From assembly GCA_028551475.1 (NCBI GenBank), contig CM052356.1, positions 28,361,884-28,425,883 of the forward strand: 64,000 nt of DNA, given 5' to 3'. The translations under genes were made by a program, and so were the position numbers. The notes under the pieces are model-generated. The model saw only the letters and a program-made list of their open reading frames with translations. It was not told where the DNA came from and made no database searches. Below are positions 1 through 14,387 of this stretch, piece by piece (within the stretch, counting starts at the first letter, position 1; every line of letters begins with the position of its first letter). The DNA comes from Casuarina equisetifolia (Eukaryota > Streptophyta > Magnoliopsida > Fagales > Casuarinaceae).

Positions 1-3000
1 AATGCAGAGATCATAAGTGTCTGATAAACCTTCAACATCTTGCGCACTAAAATCAGTTATATTGAATGATCAGTCCAAGAGAAGGAAAAGAAAACCATTA
101 TTTGGCACGACCCAATGAACTAGTAGACTAACAAATAAAATTCCACAAAAATACATAAAGAATAGGGCATTTTTATGACAGATCAGTTTAAAGAATAGAG
201 TATCAAACTAAACAAAACAAAAAAAAAGAGCCAATTATTATCAAAGAAATAAAATTTACAAAAAGAAAAAAAGAAAAGGAAAACCAAAACTTCACCTGTA
301 CTGCATATTCTCTTTCTCATCTGGGGATATCCACTCGTACCCATCACCATTCCTTGCTGGACAAAGAATCAGTGTTGGCTTTGATATAATATTAACTTGG
401 CTAGCAACATGGCAAGCTGTTAAAGCTTGATCACCAGTAATCATTGCCTGTCATTAAAACAGCTGCCTTCAGGTGGATATTTACAACTTAGTTGCTACAG
501 AACCACTTGAGGCGAGGGTCAAGCAGAAAGGAGAGAGATTAGGATGTGATTCCTAATGATTTATGAAGTATTGGAAAGGAAGAGAGAGCCATGGGGGATA
601 GAGTTCAGAGCAACGAAGACACAAAAAGGTAAATATTAGGCCCAAAAACAATGTGTCTTCTGTCCATTTCTAACAGTTGTTTTGTCACGTATTGATAACA
701 AGCAAGCAATAGATGCATTGCTATAAAGGAAACAGTAAATGAATAATTAGCATCTAGTTTTTTTTTTTTTTTTTTTTAACTTTTCGGGGGGTTGGGGTGT
801 CATCCCTGGAAAGGGTGGTCAGAGAGCAGATCTAATTATGGGTTACTCAGCCAGGATTTTTAGCACTCCTGATCTGCAAGCTTATCGCCAAATGAAGACA
901 ATGAAACAAAACTAGCTTTTTCATCATTTAATTATTCGTTAGAAGTATAACTATATTACTAATGCCACGGATTCTTTTCAACATTTTCCCCGTGAAAAGT
1001 TTGAACTTGTTGCTTACCAAGTCATGCGATGATCCTTTTAGTTCAGACAAGACAGTTGCAGAATCTCCCCTAATAGGACAGTTAAATACCTGAAAATCAA
1101 ATTTTGAGCATTTACAAATTAGAAGGCTGAAAAGTAACAACCAACAAGCATTTACTGCAAAAGTTATCTCACGTGAAGTAGAAGGGTTGGTAGATTACCG
1201 CAAAGCCAGCAAAAGTAAGGCCACTCTCCACCTTATCCCTATCCATGCTTCTAGCTTCACTAACCTTCATGCAAGCAACAAGTCAAAAAGCAATAAGTTA
1301 TGCAAACAAACAAACATACATAGATTGAATAGTAAAAGGTGAACAAAAATTAGAAAGAAGTATGGCTTCAGAAAACATTATCTTGCCCAAGTATAACTGA
1401 AGGAGTGACGGATGGAGAATAGTAAAATGTGAGATGTAGGTGAGACATAAAAGCAAAGTAATGAGTAACAAAAGCAGCTTTGCAAATGTGGCAAAAGTAA
1501 CTCTACATGCATTTTTTAAATTTCCATTAAATTCGAAAAACCCCAAAATAGATGTATCGCCCGGAAATGGAATCTGAGAGATGGGACAGCTCCCAAATGT
1601 CCTCAAGTGAATTTAGGATTTCACAACCATATGTAGAGAAAAGCACAACTGTTGGAAATTCTGACCACAAAACATTGCACCTGCGTTTTCCCTACAAAAA
1701 GAGCATAGAACTAAACAATTTTCCAAAGAAACCCTGGTCCCCCTTTAACCGAGTTTTGACACCAAAATCTATAGAAGAAAAGGTTGCAAAGTCACTCAAC
1801 ACCTTGCTTTACGAATAATTAATGACAAAGAAATCAGTTCCTAACTCGAAACCTGCATGCTCATCCATCATTTAGTTGATACAGCTTGATCATAACCTCT
1901 TCTGAAGAGGAAGAGAAGAGCCAAAGACTTAAGTTATGAGAACAAGGATAAATAACATTAATGAGTTGATTCTTCCATACAAATACTCTCCTATTTACTG
2001 AAAATTAAAGGATCAGAGGGAAAAGAAAGTCCTGCAAGCTGTGAGGAGAAAGTAAATCCGAAGTTCTTACTGTCATATCTGGAAGGGTCTTGAAAGCAAG
2101 AGCTAGGACGCGAGACCCTTGACGAGTATATTTCTTGTAGGTCTCTATATAAGACGATGGCACATCAATGAGTCTATCCTGAATAGTTTCAGGGGCACCC
2201 TGCAGTGAGATTTAAAATTTTCCATCAGCAAAGAAAAGTAAAATCCCTGCAAGATGAAGGGCTGCACTGGGTCTCCAATTACTTCTTTTTCGGATGACTT
2301 GTATCAATAGCAAGGATAGAAGTAGCAAGAAGTAGACAAAATACCTTCTCCATGTATTTTTAAGATCCAATACTTATTAACAATCATGTCAACAGTTAAG
2401 AGGAGAAGAAAATATCATCAAGGAGTCAGATTTTTATTCCAGCTTCCACAAATTGAACTTATAGAATCGTAAGGAAAGGAAGTTCAAGCATCTAGATCCT
2501 CATACATATGCACACCAATTGCAAAGTTGCAACCGACCAACCTTCACAAAAGCAAAAAATTCCTCCTGAATGCGAACAACAACTGCCATTCGCTTCAAAT
2601 GAGATGCAAAGTGGTGTCGTTGAACAATCTGAACAGCATTGCCACTTCCCCTGCAACTCATAACACATAATGAGGATAAAAAAAACTATTTATTTAGGAA
2701 CTAACTGGGTTTAAGTAGGATGCAAGGTCCTACCAGTCATTACAACAAAATTAGCATATAACAGGAACACCAAAAATTACAGACAACAGAAAAGAATGAC
2801 CAGATAAAACAGTAAGTCATGAAGAAATGAACTTTTTTACAACATATTGCTACCCTACATACTTTCACATTTGAAGAGAAGTATCCCACTACACTTCTTT
2901 AACTTGTTCTAAGGTTGCCAGGATATGTTTTTCCTAAAAGGAATATAAAACTTTGTTCTTCTCCGCCACCCACTTTTACCCCCACCACTTTTTTCCCCTC

Positions 3001-6000
3001 ATGGGCAATTAAAAACAATTCAAGAACCCAACAACACGTTCAAAAAGGCTGTCAAGAAAAGAAATAGAGGAGATTCAAAGAAAAGGGATAGTTGCCAGTG
3101 AAATTGCGGCAAAATCACAGACCACAGGACAAAAGTGAAACTAGAAATAAATGAACCAATTCCAAAGAACAGTAAGACTACAGATATCAAAATTTTACTG
3201 CTTACTTTTTTGGCATGGCTTTCTCATCTGATTTATAGCTCCAATCAATTCCTTTAAGTGCTGCCTTCTCAAGAGGATCACCTACCTACATGCAACAATT
3301 CTCGTTATAATGTTCCTACATGAGAACCTGAAGGAATTTAGAGAATATTACAGCAACTGCGCAGTTTAGAGCAAAGAATTACAAAACAAAGTTTGAGAAT
3401 AATGTTTTCGCTGGTGCAAATGAAAGCAAGATTACAAGTAATTTGCTTGTAGTACCACAGCCAGGTACTATTTTCAAGAACAAATTATAATCAAAAGAAT
3501 GGAAATCTCCAACAAAAAGATTAAAACAATGCCAGAAGGGAAGAAAGAACTACTCTAAAGAAAACTATATTTTTCATTTTATACTTCCAAATGCGGATGT
3601 AGATTTTCAACAGGTTTAGGATCCTTTACTAGTTGATACTATTTTGAATCTCTGGTTCCTTATAAAGATACCTCCAATAAGAAAGTAGTCTCAGAGAGCG
3701 AAACAATAAAGGCTAACTTGATCCAAACCAATGCTGCAAAGAGAAAGGAGAAGGATAAAATGGATGAAGAAATTTCCAGAAAGCAAAATGGTTCAAATGA
3801 TGTGAGACACTTTGGTTCCTTATAACTGATACTATTTACTACAGCCAAAGATATGTCAACAGGGAAGAAGGATCCCATCACATCAATAACACATCTAATC
3901 TGAATCTGACATGAGTAGATTGACCACAGCCAAAAACGGGATTATTTTATTCTGGTCATAATAGCATAAACTTGGAGTGACACTTTTATTATAGGCTTCA
4001 GGAAGGGAGCCCAACAACATCCAATAGTAGCCTTCAAATATGATTGCAGACAATTGAACAGCAGTTGGTATTCTTTGCAGGCACATGATCCAGTTAACCC
4101 CTAGGGTTTTAAGGCTTTGCTAATAATAAAGCCCTATTTTTAAGTCTTAGTTCACCCATGTAAACTTGATTTATATATAATGATAAAAAAAAAAAGCTTT
4201 AACAACTGAATCTTGTACGCCATCCAATCACAATAAAAAGATTTAAAGTCTTAACCAACTAAAGGCATTTAATAATGCTTGTCAAATATAGGATATTTCA
4301 TACCAGCTTGTTCTCGACAAAAACAAGGGCATGACAAGAAGCCAGAATTTCCACTGTGCGCACTGGCACATTAGACATATCAGTTTCTAAATCCATACTG
4401 TCCGTTAACCCACCAACTCCACAGAACTCCTGTGAAAGGGCAAAAGATGTAAGGCTTCAAAAACGAGAATATAGCAACTTTTAACAATAATGAATGAGCA
4501 ACAATAACTGAACGTGACATGAGCATACCATGTCATCTGATGTTAGTGTTCCAGTTTTGTCAAAACAACATATATCAACCTGTAGGTGGGGGAAACAATT
4601 AGAGAGATTTAATGGAATGATGAATCAAACAATTCTCCAGCAAAAGGTTTATAGTTGCATTCCCTATTTCCCCAAGACTGTAAATCCAGGAAGAGAGAGA
4701 AAAGTAGGACATAATAGAAAATTAAAAGCAGTATCAGCACGTTCTAAATATCTGGATGCCAAAGCTACTACTCATCAGATCACAAAAAAGAAGAAGATAA
4801 GAGGGACTCGTGACCAACTAAGCTAACAACTTCATTTGCCAAGTGTAGTTATTATCAGAAAACCAGCACCACCCTAATGTAAGGAAAGAATCACCAACAG
4901 AATGTTAATAATTTAAAGAACACTTCTTGATCCCAGAAAGAAAATCCAAAAACAATAAATAAAAACAGAAAATGTACCTTCCCAGCAAATGGTATTCGGA
5001 AAGGCTCTGTACAAAATATTCCACGCCGTGCCAAAGCAATCAGAGATGTATTAACAGCTATTGATAATTCCATTGGCAGCTCAGGAGGGATCACGGAAGT
5101 AATAATAAGTGAACAACTCAAGAAAAGCTTATACTTGCTCCTCGTGGGATCCTCCAGCCCCTACATTAATGTTCTCATTATCACAAAATGGAACACACTG
5201 GCATTAATCAAAATCCTTTACACAACCCTAAAGCACCGTTTATTTACCTTTTTGAGCACATAACCAGCAGCAATTACTGCAAATACAACTAAGAATAAAA
5301 TGAACAGCCCACTTTCCCAGCTGTTGGCCGTGACCTACATAATAGATGTGATTTATTAAAGAAAAAAGAGAGAGAGAGAGAGAGAGAGAAACTATTACCC
5401 CAGAGAAAAACAGTACAAACTAACGTAACCTCTGCTCAACAAACAAGCATGCATAAATTACCCTCTCTGTGGAAAATAAAATCGTTCGCATCAGCTTTCC
5501 CTGGCTTGTTTCAAATCCAGTCCTTAGAACAACCGCTAAACAACCACCATCAGGGGTCTTCAGAGAAAAAGCCTGAATCCAGCAACTTAAAAAGATAAGT
5601 TTAAAAGCCCTGGACGTGTCTCCACAAGAAAAGATGATAAGTTTTACCATGAACTACCTTATCTGGAGTATGCTGCAGTATCTTAGTCCCACCAAATAAA
5701 ACATGGCTTTTATCTCTCTTTATTGATAACTCCTCCTCAATTCCCCTTCCCGTAACCGAAACCTGAAAGAGTAATCTTGTAATCTTATCTGTCAACTAAT
5801 TCAAAAATCATACAGTAAAACAAAATTATAAATATAAAAGTGCCAAAGCCTCCAATATGCTTATGGTCCAGACAAAACTACAGTAGCAATAAAAATCTGT
5901 GTCCCACTTGAACAAAGTTGTTTTAGTTTTTAAGAGAAATGTAGGAGCAGCAGGGGCTCTCCATAGCCCAGACATATCTGGTAGAGACGTAAATGCAACA

Positions 6001-9000
6001 TGTCCTCACATATACAAACTTATTTCATTTTCTAAGAGAGATACAATAGTGGGGCCCTCAGAGGGGGGAGAAGATGGAGAGGCTGGGAAAAAAGAATTTG
6101 GGGGGGTAGGGGGGCGGGTTGTTGTTTGGCGGGTTGTGGGGCTCTAAATGGCTGTCATCACCCACATGATATTTAAACTTTACACGATATTAAGAAAACA
6201 GAAACAATAGAGGTGAATATGAAGTCAACAAGCACTCCAGATTAGAAGCAATTGGTAAGCTTTTAACAACAAAAGTGAAGAAAATTCAATCAGTACATGA
6301 TATCTAGAAAGCAACCCAAAAATAATAGAACAAAGAGAGACAAACGAGCATAAGAGAGTCCAACATCTGTACAAGTTTAGTTTTAGTTCAATTATCCAAG
6401 ATACTATCAAAGACAGTTCATATAACCAATACTTTTATAATCTCCTTTTTATCTTTCCTCCATCCTGCTTGAAAGCCGTAATTGACTTTCTAGCAACTCG
6501 TCTATGGAATGTAAAGACAGTTAATATAACCAATACGTTTATAATCTCCTTTTTATCTTTCCTCCACCCTGCTTGAAAGCAGTAATTGACATTCTAGCAA
6601 CTCATCTATGGAATGTAATTCATATCTTGCAATTATGATTGCCAAATAAGAAAAGAAAAGTAGCGTAGTACATTCCATCAGACTGCTCAAACTCATAAAA
6701 CAGAAACTAGGTAACATTTCCTTGAAAGAAAAATATTTCAGCCTACCCAGAAGGTGCATATTCAACTTAGAAGCATCATAGTCAAATTTATCAATTTATC
6801 AGATTAGTAAACGTGCATTCACAGTTGACAAAAAAGGAAGTACATCAAAAATAGGACTACCTTCCATTGTGGTGTAGACTCTCCTGTGAGAATGGCTTCA
6901 TTTACTATAGCACTCCCAGCCAATATAAGCATGTCTGCCGGTACAGACTTATCTTCTCCATTCTGATCAGAAGAGCGCCCAATAGAGACAATGTCCCCAG
7001 GCAATAGATCAGTGCCAGAGAGTTTAACCCACCTGTAGTTCATAGAAATTCCATTCATAAATTGACAAACAACTAATAAAAAAATGAAGATAACAAAATA
7101 AGTTAGAGGAACCAGCTTAAATTGACATCAAGATAACATACTTCCCACACCGATACACCATTACAGTCTGGCTATCAACTCTAACACGTCTTAGCTCAGT
7201 TAAAGTCTTCAACCGACTTTTTGCCATTGTTGACTCAAACATGAACAGCATGAATAGGGTGAACAAACTGTAATACCAATACTCATCTAAACACCAGAGG
7301 CCCACACAGAACACCTACATGCAAGGACAGCATGGTTAGTAGCAAAAAGTGAAGAGCCGAACAAAAACAGACAAATAAACCACAAATGTGAAACACACAA
7401 AGACAGAACACTGACTAGAGAGTACCTGAAATACAAAAAAGGGCTCCATGCAGTGCTCTTTCATTAACTTCCGGAATGTAGGTTGTGGGTAATCAAATCT
7501 GCAACATCAATATTAAGGAGCAGAAAATAAATCAATAAAGCCGAGAACAGCTTCAGAAAGTTTGATCCAGTAACATGGAATTTTGACAAAATAATAAGCC
7601 AGATAAAAAATCCAATTAGCAGTAAATACAAATTTTATCCACAGATCAATGGTACAAAGATGAGAATAGAAACTACTGTTTAAGTGGAGTTATTCTAACC
7701 AACATTAACTAATATTGAGATATGATCCTTGGGATTGCTACATAAGCACAATGGGTGCCTCATGTGCAAGACAAGGAGCAATTTAAAAGAGAAAAAATAA
7801 AATCTACATAAGTCATTATTCATGCAACGAATTAATAAAAAGCATTTTTTGAGACTTGAAGATTCAATCGATCACCTCTATAATTTATTTAAAAATTTCA
7901 ACCACCCAAGACAGAAGACAGACAAAATAAATCTGGTCTAATTTCAGGAGAAACCTGGTCCATTTTATCAAACATTCATTGGAACAAATCAAGTAAGATA
8001 TCAGACAGCAAATCTCAGCAGTTTTATTTCGAAGTAGAAAATTACAAAAGCCAAGGAAAAAAAAATGATTTTGAAAGGAAAGAAAAACCCCAAGAGGTTG
8101 TGACTATCAGAAGAACTGAACAGGAATTTTTAACAATGAGATGTAAACGGAATCCTAAACATATTGGCTCTTGCAAAACCAAAGTAAAAGAAAAACAAAT
8201 TGAACTATAAATGAAAAATTATCTAACACCTTCACGTCTCAAGCAGCCGGCTCCAGATTTTGAAAATAATACAACCATCCAAATAGATATGTAAAGTATA
8301 TACTAATCCATGCACACAAAAAGCAAGGTTAATCAGCTCTGTCTGGTATTCTCTAACCCCTCTCTTTCTTTTTCACCCTCACCATTCAATTGAAGCATGA
8401 TTTTCCCAAATACCATACCATAACTGTCATGATGCCCAAAATCTGAAAACTTTATAAGAAATTGGAGGAAAAAAATCAGTTAACTTCTTCCCAGCCCACT
8501 TAATCTAATTATTGGGACAATAATAACTGGCCTTACTCCTTTTTATACATGGCATGACGACTTGTGCTTATATCTCCACCAGGCATCGACGTCAATGCAT
8601 CTCAAGGCACAAAAGCTCACAGTAGAAATCAGATTCAAAACATGCAAGCTCAAGATAGAACAAAAATTGTAATCCCCAGGGATTGGCGCCAACCATCCCT
8701 TTTGGAAAAAAAGATCAGTATGCTATTAACTGTTTCTTGTCAATCAAGTCTTTACCAATAAGAACGTAAGTTAAAACAATGCTCAACAAGAAGAAAAGAA
8801 TGTCAGGTAAACATGACCTTAGGCATACTCTTCCACAATTATAAACCTTCAGCACCCAGGAATCCTCAGCAGAAGCTGACAACATAGGAAGTTATGATTT
8901 AAACAGTATCAAAATGAACCGCCCTTCTTATTTTCTCTTTATGTCATTGCCGCTAACTTGTAGACAATCAATGAAGATTATGGTTTCTCTCGTTAGATAC

Positions 9001-11943
9001 ATCAATAACCTACCTAATAAGGAAATAACTCAAGAATCCAACATTAAGAGGAGTACTGTCCAACTGGATCTGAAATCCCACCCTTTTTTCACTTACAGCC
9101 CAAATGAAGTCAAAATGGTCATTAACTTCAGGCAGACCTATCCCCACGAGGGTTTCCAAGCCAAAAAAAGGCAAACACCTTCGAGCTGGAAGTTGGCACA
9201 GACACTGATGCCTTCCCTTGCCAGTATGACCCAAGTGGCACCACCCTTGACATCCCAGCAGCAGATGGCACGTACACAGCCACCCACAAGAAAAGATGAC
9301 GGCAGAGATGCCAAGCCATGCAGCTCTCAGTGATCTTGGTATTGTCCCAGACTAAGAAATGAAGGGATATGCAGCTCTAAATGTCTTTGGCTCTCAGTTA
9401 GAAATTCTCACAAAATACTGAATCACAAAAACCCTTTGTGATATCTAGAGTTTCTGCCAATGAAGCAACAACTGTCTCCTGGGAGGGTAAATTCCAAGGT
9501 CTTTTTGTAATGAAATTTGGGTTGGAAGCCTAACACATGGAAGAAATCATAAAAATTTCCCTCTTATCAAGCCAAAACAAGTTGACAGCTAATGACAAGG
9601 GTCAAAATGCCGGGGTAGGGTCAGTAGAAGGGGGGATTTGCGTAGCCCTATAAAACAGCCAATGATTAATGATGATGACAATTCAGCCAGCAAAAAGATA
9701 AATACTATGGTTGTCAGAAAAAAGGTTTATACATCAAACATCTCTATTCAAAGTTTTGTAGTACCAAACAAAACAACCATAGACCTTAAACAGATACAAA
9801 CATAAGAGGAAAAGGTCAAAATGGTAACCCACACATTCCGTCCCCATTTTTCAGTGGCAGCAACAACTTTGGCTTCTGAGCCATGTCCACTACATTTGAG
9901 ATAGTGTCCAATTGTTTCCTTGGTAGGGTAAATAAGCTTGCAAAAGGTATTCTTCTCCTTTGAATAGATGAAGCACTGCTTTCTGAAATCAAAGTAAATC
10001 TCTTCCAAATCCTTCGTAGATGAAGTACCTGCCGGCTGTTCATTGGAAGGACTACACATCAAGCAAATGAATTTAAAAACTTAAAACAAAAATGACAACA
10101 CTATAAGCATAAGGAAACAGATTGACACCGATCACCTATCGTACATGTATAAACTCCTCAGAGCAATATTAACATACAAGAGGCCTGATTCAAATAATTC
10201 ACTGCAAGTCTGAAAACTTCTTTGTTTGACATGATAAAGCAAAGGACACCAATTCCAGAAAACACAAGACACTGGTTATGCGAACCAATGTGAATAAAGT
10301 CAAGGTTTCCTGGGTCTAAAACTAGCATTTGTGTCAGCATGTTTTGTGTATATAGAGTTACTCATCTTATAAGGACTTGACTAGTATCTATAGGAACAAA
10401 CCAGAGTGCAATAAATATGTGATGGTGCCAGAAGTAGGATGCAATTCTTTTCAAGAACAAATTCAGTAAGTCATTTATCCAAAGTGCCATCAGTGCACAT
10501 AACCTTTTATGTGCACTTCTTTTGACAAATATTGGATGCATCCATCAGACAACTTGCCTAAGAGTATTAACTGAAACTGTTCCCAGTACAAGTTCCACCA
10601 ATCTGCAGGTACCCTCATGCTTTGAGGTTTATTCTCCTTACCTAAGGTTAGAAATTAAATCGACAATGCCCTCACCTCATTTTCTCATTTCCACCAATCC
10701 AAAGATCAACCATCATTACTCAATTAGAAATATTGTTATGGAGAGCAAAGACAAAAATCTACATAATGCATTTTATTGTCGACTTCCAGAACAGGCTAAT
10801 ATTTATGCATCCCTTTATAGCACCAAAGCAAATCTATTGTGCTCTTTTCATGCTTTCACATCAATATCACCCAATAAAAGTTGTCCTTTTAATGCAAACC
10901 TCAAGCATCTGATGATGCATTTATCATATTTCTCCTGACAAAATTGCACCGCAAGATTATGGTCTGCTCATTAGTGATATAAATTTTCATATAAGCTTCA
11001 GAAGATCCACTAACATACAAATCACATTTCTTTTAAAAAGAACATACATTAAACTCAAAATGAGACCAAGTGATAGACATGATGAAAGAAAGAAAGAAAT
11101 GAATAAGCAACCACACCAACTAATATCCCAAAATGTTAATCTGTAGAATGCATTTGGCAGAGGTAACCTACAAAGCTTTAATACTATAAATAGTACTTTA
11201 GAAGCAAAAAGGCCTGACTTAAGCATGCACTATATCTTGCAATCTAAAATCCATAGCTCAACTATTTCTTTACAATCAAGGAAAAAAAACTTAAGAAAAC
11301 AAAAAATTGAGATAATGAACTTACTAATTTACGAAAATGAAGAGGCACTACTTCCTTAGAACCAGAAAATTTGGCTGGTGCAACCTTGCATGCATCAGCT
11401 TGGTGAATATCATTAACCTACAAACAAGTACGAGCCCCAATTGCATTGCAAATGATTCCAAAGGAAATCAGGAAAGAAAACTCGCATTCTTTCAACATAA
11501 ACAAAACATTCACTTGAAACAAAGTTTCTTATTGCAATTAAAGATAATAGTAAAGTTCAGTCAAATCATTTCCTTGAGTACTTGAATGTTTAATATCCAC
11601 ACACAGGCAAATATAGTAACAAATATCATGTGCTTGCATGTATAAGATTCATTATATACATGGTTCTTCGTAAAGATACAAGAATGTTGCATACCTTGCT
11701 ATACTGGACAAAGCACTTGAAATCAACAGACCAAGCCGTGAAAAGCCAGACCAGAATGTGAAAAGCAACAAGTCCACCCAAAACAATGGTAGCATCCCCA
11801 ATGTCTATGCTAGGCACAATGGTAGTTAACCACACAACATAAAGTATGGCAAAAGGCCACACATCCAATCGCCAAGCCCAGTGCCTCTTCCTCAACAAGT
11901 CCACTCTCTCCACCACTTTCCCTCCTACATGGAATGTTGACAT
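1..11943 (-). CDS. PDR2: P5A-type ATPase, PDR2/MIA/Spf1 family (5' part, 19 exons, runs off left edge)
   Basis: Exons by splice sites and phase: 11695-11943, 11325-11417, 9833-10035, 7426-7498, 7142-7314, 6861-7032, 5658-5762, 5462-5572, 5248-5334, 4978-5160, 4529-4579, 4304-4429, 3206-3285, 2542-2650, 2071-2199, 1199-1264, 1018-1089, 296-447, and 1-46 (incomplete). Together they give 760 open codons of a protein that is about 1,180 residues in relatives, so the hinge and last membrane segments lie outside. Seen: N-terminal hydrophobic hairpin after [13 protein letters not shown], actuator TGES near residue 313, the P5A signature PPELP near 447-451, and DKTGT with the phosphorylated Asp near 490. 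Known for the family: ER P-type ATPases that extract wrongly inserted transmembrane helices; Arabidopsis PDR2 affects phosphate response and pollen. Start: the ATG at 11943 gives the conserved N-terminus. Exon 3 must begin at 10035 (after AACAG), because the nearer TAG at 10052 breaks phase. Confidence 0.95.
5367..5389. repeat. (AG)n microsatellite in an intron of the P5A ATPase gene
   Basis: About 11 AG units lie between the exons at 5248-5334 and 5462-5572. Confidence 0.9.
6411..6617. repeat. Tandem duplication, about 104 bp x 2, in an intron of the P5A ATPase gene
   Basis: The block beginning AGACAGTT..ATATAACCAATAC at 6411 is repeated from 6515 with few differences; both copies end in CTATGGAATGTAA. 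It lies in the long intron between the exons at 5658-5762 and 6861-7032. The high similarity indicates a recent local duplication. Confidence 0.85.
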
Positions 11944-12749
11944 CTCTCACCCCCTATCCACAAATAAATGATACAAGGGTTACAGCAACAACATCTTACC
12001 ATTAGAAATAAACAAAGTGCAGCTAAAAACAAAAAAGGAATAAAATTTCCAATTCTCAGGTTGTTCCTTGTCAATAAAAAGAAGGAGAGAGAGAGAGAAT
12101 CATAATTCTTCATTGGGTTGCCAAAGGAGTGCGAGAAGAGAAGAGAAATCAGAATAGAGAAACGTCGCACTCAATTTACTTTGATTGAACGGCCATTAGA
12201 TTTAGTTGAATAGAGTTCGTTATCTTTAACAACTGAGATTGAAACTGCTTAACTTCGAACATAGCGGCCCCCATTGCTTCAGTAGGTTCCCTGTCCTTTG
12301 CGTTATTTGCATGAAAGAAAAACAAAATCTTGTTTGGCCAATCTTTTCCAGGAAAACATTAATTAACAGCGTTAACACTGCAAAAAAGGCTGCTCTTGAT
12401 TTCTACAGAAATTCTTTCATACATTGGTATTCCATCGTCATCCCCTTTTCTCTACTACCAAACGCAGCCTTAATCATCTTTCCCTCCATCCTTCACGGAA
12501 ACACATAACTAACCTCAAAACAACCTAAACCATTTCCGTCCTGATCAATCGCCGCCGCATGGAAATGACATCCTAAACCAATCACATATATTCTCCACCA
12601 TTTGCTTTCCAGTATCAAAAACTGACAATAAAAGAAAACGCAGATACTCTAAAGGGATTCAAAGCGACGAATTTCTCCAGTACTCTCCATAACGAACAGA
12701 GAATTGAACCATAAAATAATAGCACGCAAAACAAGGAAACCAAGAAACA

Positions 12750-12960
12750 AACCGACAGAGATCGCCACGGAGGCTTGTAGGAGCTGGAAATCGGGGAAAC
12801 CAGAGAGAGGGTCCAGAAACCCTAGATCGAACCCGTCTGGCAGTTTGCGAAGGACTTGTCTTAGTAGCAGAAGCTGAAAGAAATCAAGATTCTCTCTTTT
12901 TCTTTTTCTACTTTGAACCCCTTTTTTTCCTCTCTCTCTTTCTCGTAGGTCGCCTGCCTT
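12750..12960 (-). promoter_or_regulatory. Probable 5' leader and transcription start area of the P5A ATPase gene
   Basis: The minus strand here is pyrimidine-rich and carries a CTAGGGTTTC telobox-type motif near 12820, as many plant leaders do. A likely acceptor (GTGGATAG) lies just upstream of the ATG at 11943. The leader is therefore probably split by an intron of about 0.8 kb whose donor is near 12770. The exact start and donor are inferred. Confidence 0.4.
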
Positions 12961-14387
12961 TCACTGTCACGTTAACCCCACTGTCTCACTCTATTTGCAG
13001 TTCACAAAAATTAAAGCGTAATCATAGATTATGCTTTCTTGATATCTACCATAATTTTTATAAAATATCTAAATTTTTGTTTGTGCTTTTTGCATCGGAG
13101 ATTACATAAAAAAAAAATTATACATATTACCATATTTAATTTTGAAGAGAATGCAAGTAATATACATGTAAGTAACTAAAATGCCAATGCGAGTTCAATT
13201 AGTCAAATAATCAATTAACTTAATGGTGAGTTAATAGAAATTCTAAGTTTTAGAATTTGACTTTGTACGTGAATTTGATACATGCATTGTAATATTTAAA
13301 AAAAAATTAAAAAAAATCATTTTCAACTAAACCATAAAATAAGAATGGTTAGTTCAACGTTACAAACATAACACATAATCAATCCAATTATGATCAAATC
13401 AAAATGCAAGAAATGTATTAACGTACCCAATTAAGATCACTAAAATAGCCGAGCACCAATCCAAGATTCCAACAACCCAAATGCTAAGAAATAAAGCACG
13501 TAGACAATTTCTAAGGAAAGTTGCAACCACGGGAACATCAAAATCTATAACGTACGGAGGATGCTGCCACCAAAACTCTGCACGCGAAAATAAGCATCTC
13601 CACTCTTCAAGTTTGACTTCCAATCCTTACCTTTTGTGTACACAAATTAAATAAAATGCTTCGTTTTACCTAGGTTGGATCTATTAAATAAATAGGGTCA
13701 TAATCTCGCATGAATTGGGTATCTTAATTAAACAAAGTTATAATTTACTCAGTTGGGGTCTTTTAACTAAATAAAATGGGTCTTAGGTCTCACACAAATC
13801 GTGGGCCTCTTAATGATCCAATAAACCTATAACTATTAAAGCCCAATCAAATCATATATTATGTTCATGTTATTTAATTAACATGCATCTTTTAAAAAAA
13901 CGATTATATTATATGTATACTTACACATTTGGCCTAATATATATATCATCACGATCGGAAGATGTCGAGATCCTCGTCCAAAAAGATCAGTGCCTAGAAA
14001 CCCACAACCCGATCATAGGTCTGAAAACATGGAGATCCACGTCCACAGCAAACCCGAGATTTTTCTTTTTCTTTCTTTAAGACAAAAATATAATGATAAT
14101 TTTTTCACATGATTATGAAATGTCGATGGTGGTCACATGATAATAATTTTTACCCAGTCTAACAAAAAGTACGTTTTGATCGAACAATCTCGAGTTTCGA
14201 CATTCTCTGAAACGATAGATTGTGCAAGAGCTAATGCAATTTGCAAAACATGCATGAAGCACGTATTGTAAGACTTACCACTACCAAATGGAGGAACAAA
14301 CATCCAAAAGTACATTTGCTGAATGAAGCGCGTGTATATATATTTATGGACAACTTACTACAAAATAAGGAAAGAAACGATGAAATC
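12961..14387. other. Intergenic, AT-rich, between the P5A ATPase and the LAX2-like gene
   Basis: I see no supported gene here. Sequence to about 13400 is very AT-rich and is likely the promoter side of the P5A ATPase gene. The 13399-13623 minus frame of 74 codons has no splice or family support. Confidence 0.6.

Noticed and set aside
735-900. Poly-T run followed by GC-richer sequence as a retroposed SINE
   Set aside because: The T run would be a reversed poly-A tail, but I find no A/B box or flanking duplication.
8914-9333. 139-codon plus-strand frame
   Set aside because: Intronic and antisense in the P5A ATPase gene, with overlapping open frames on the other strand; more likely a GC-richer repeat remnant.
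10522-10938. 138-codon plus-strand frame
   Set aside because: Lies inside a P5A ATPase intron on the opposite strand and looks like no family.
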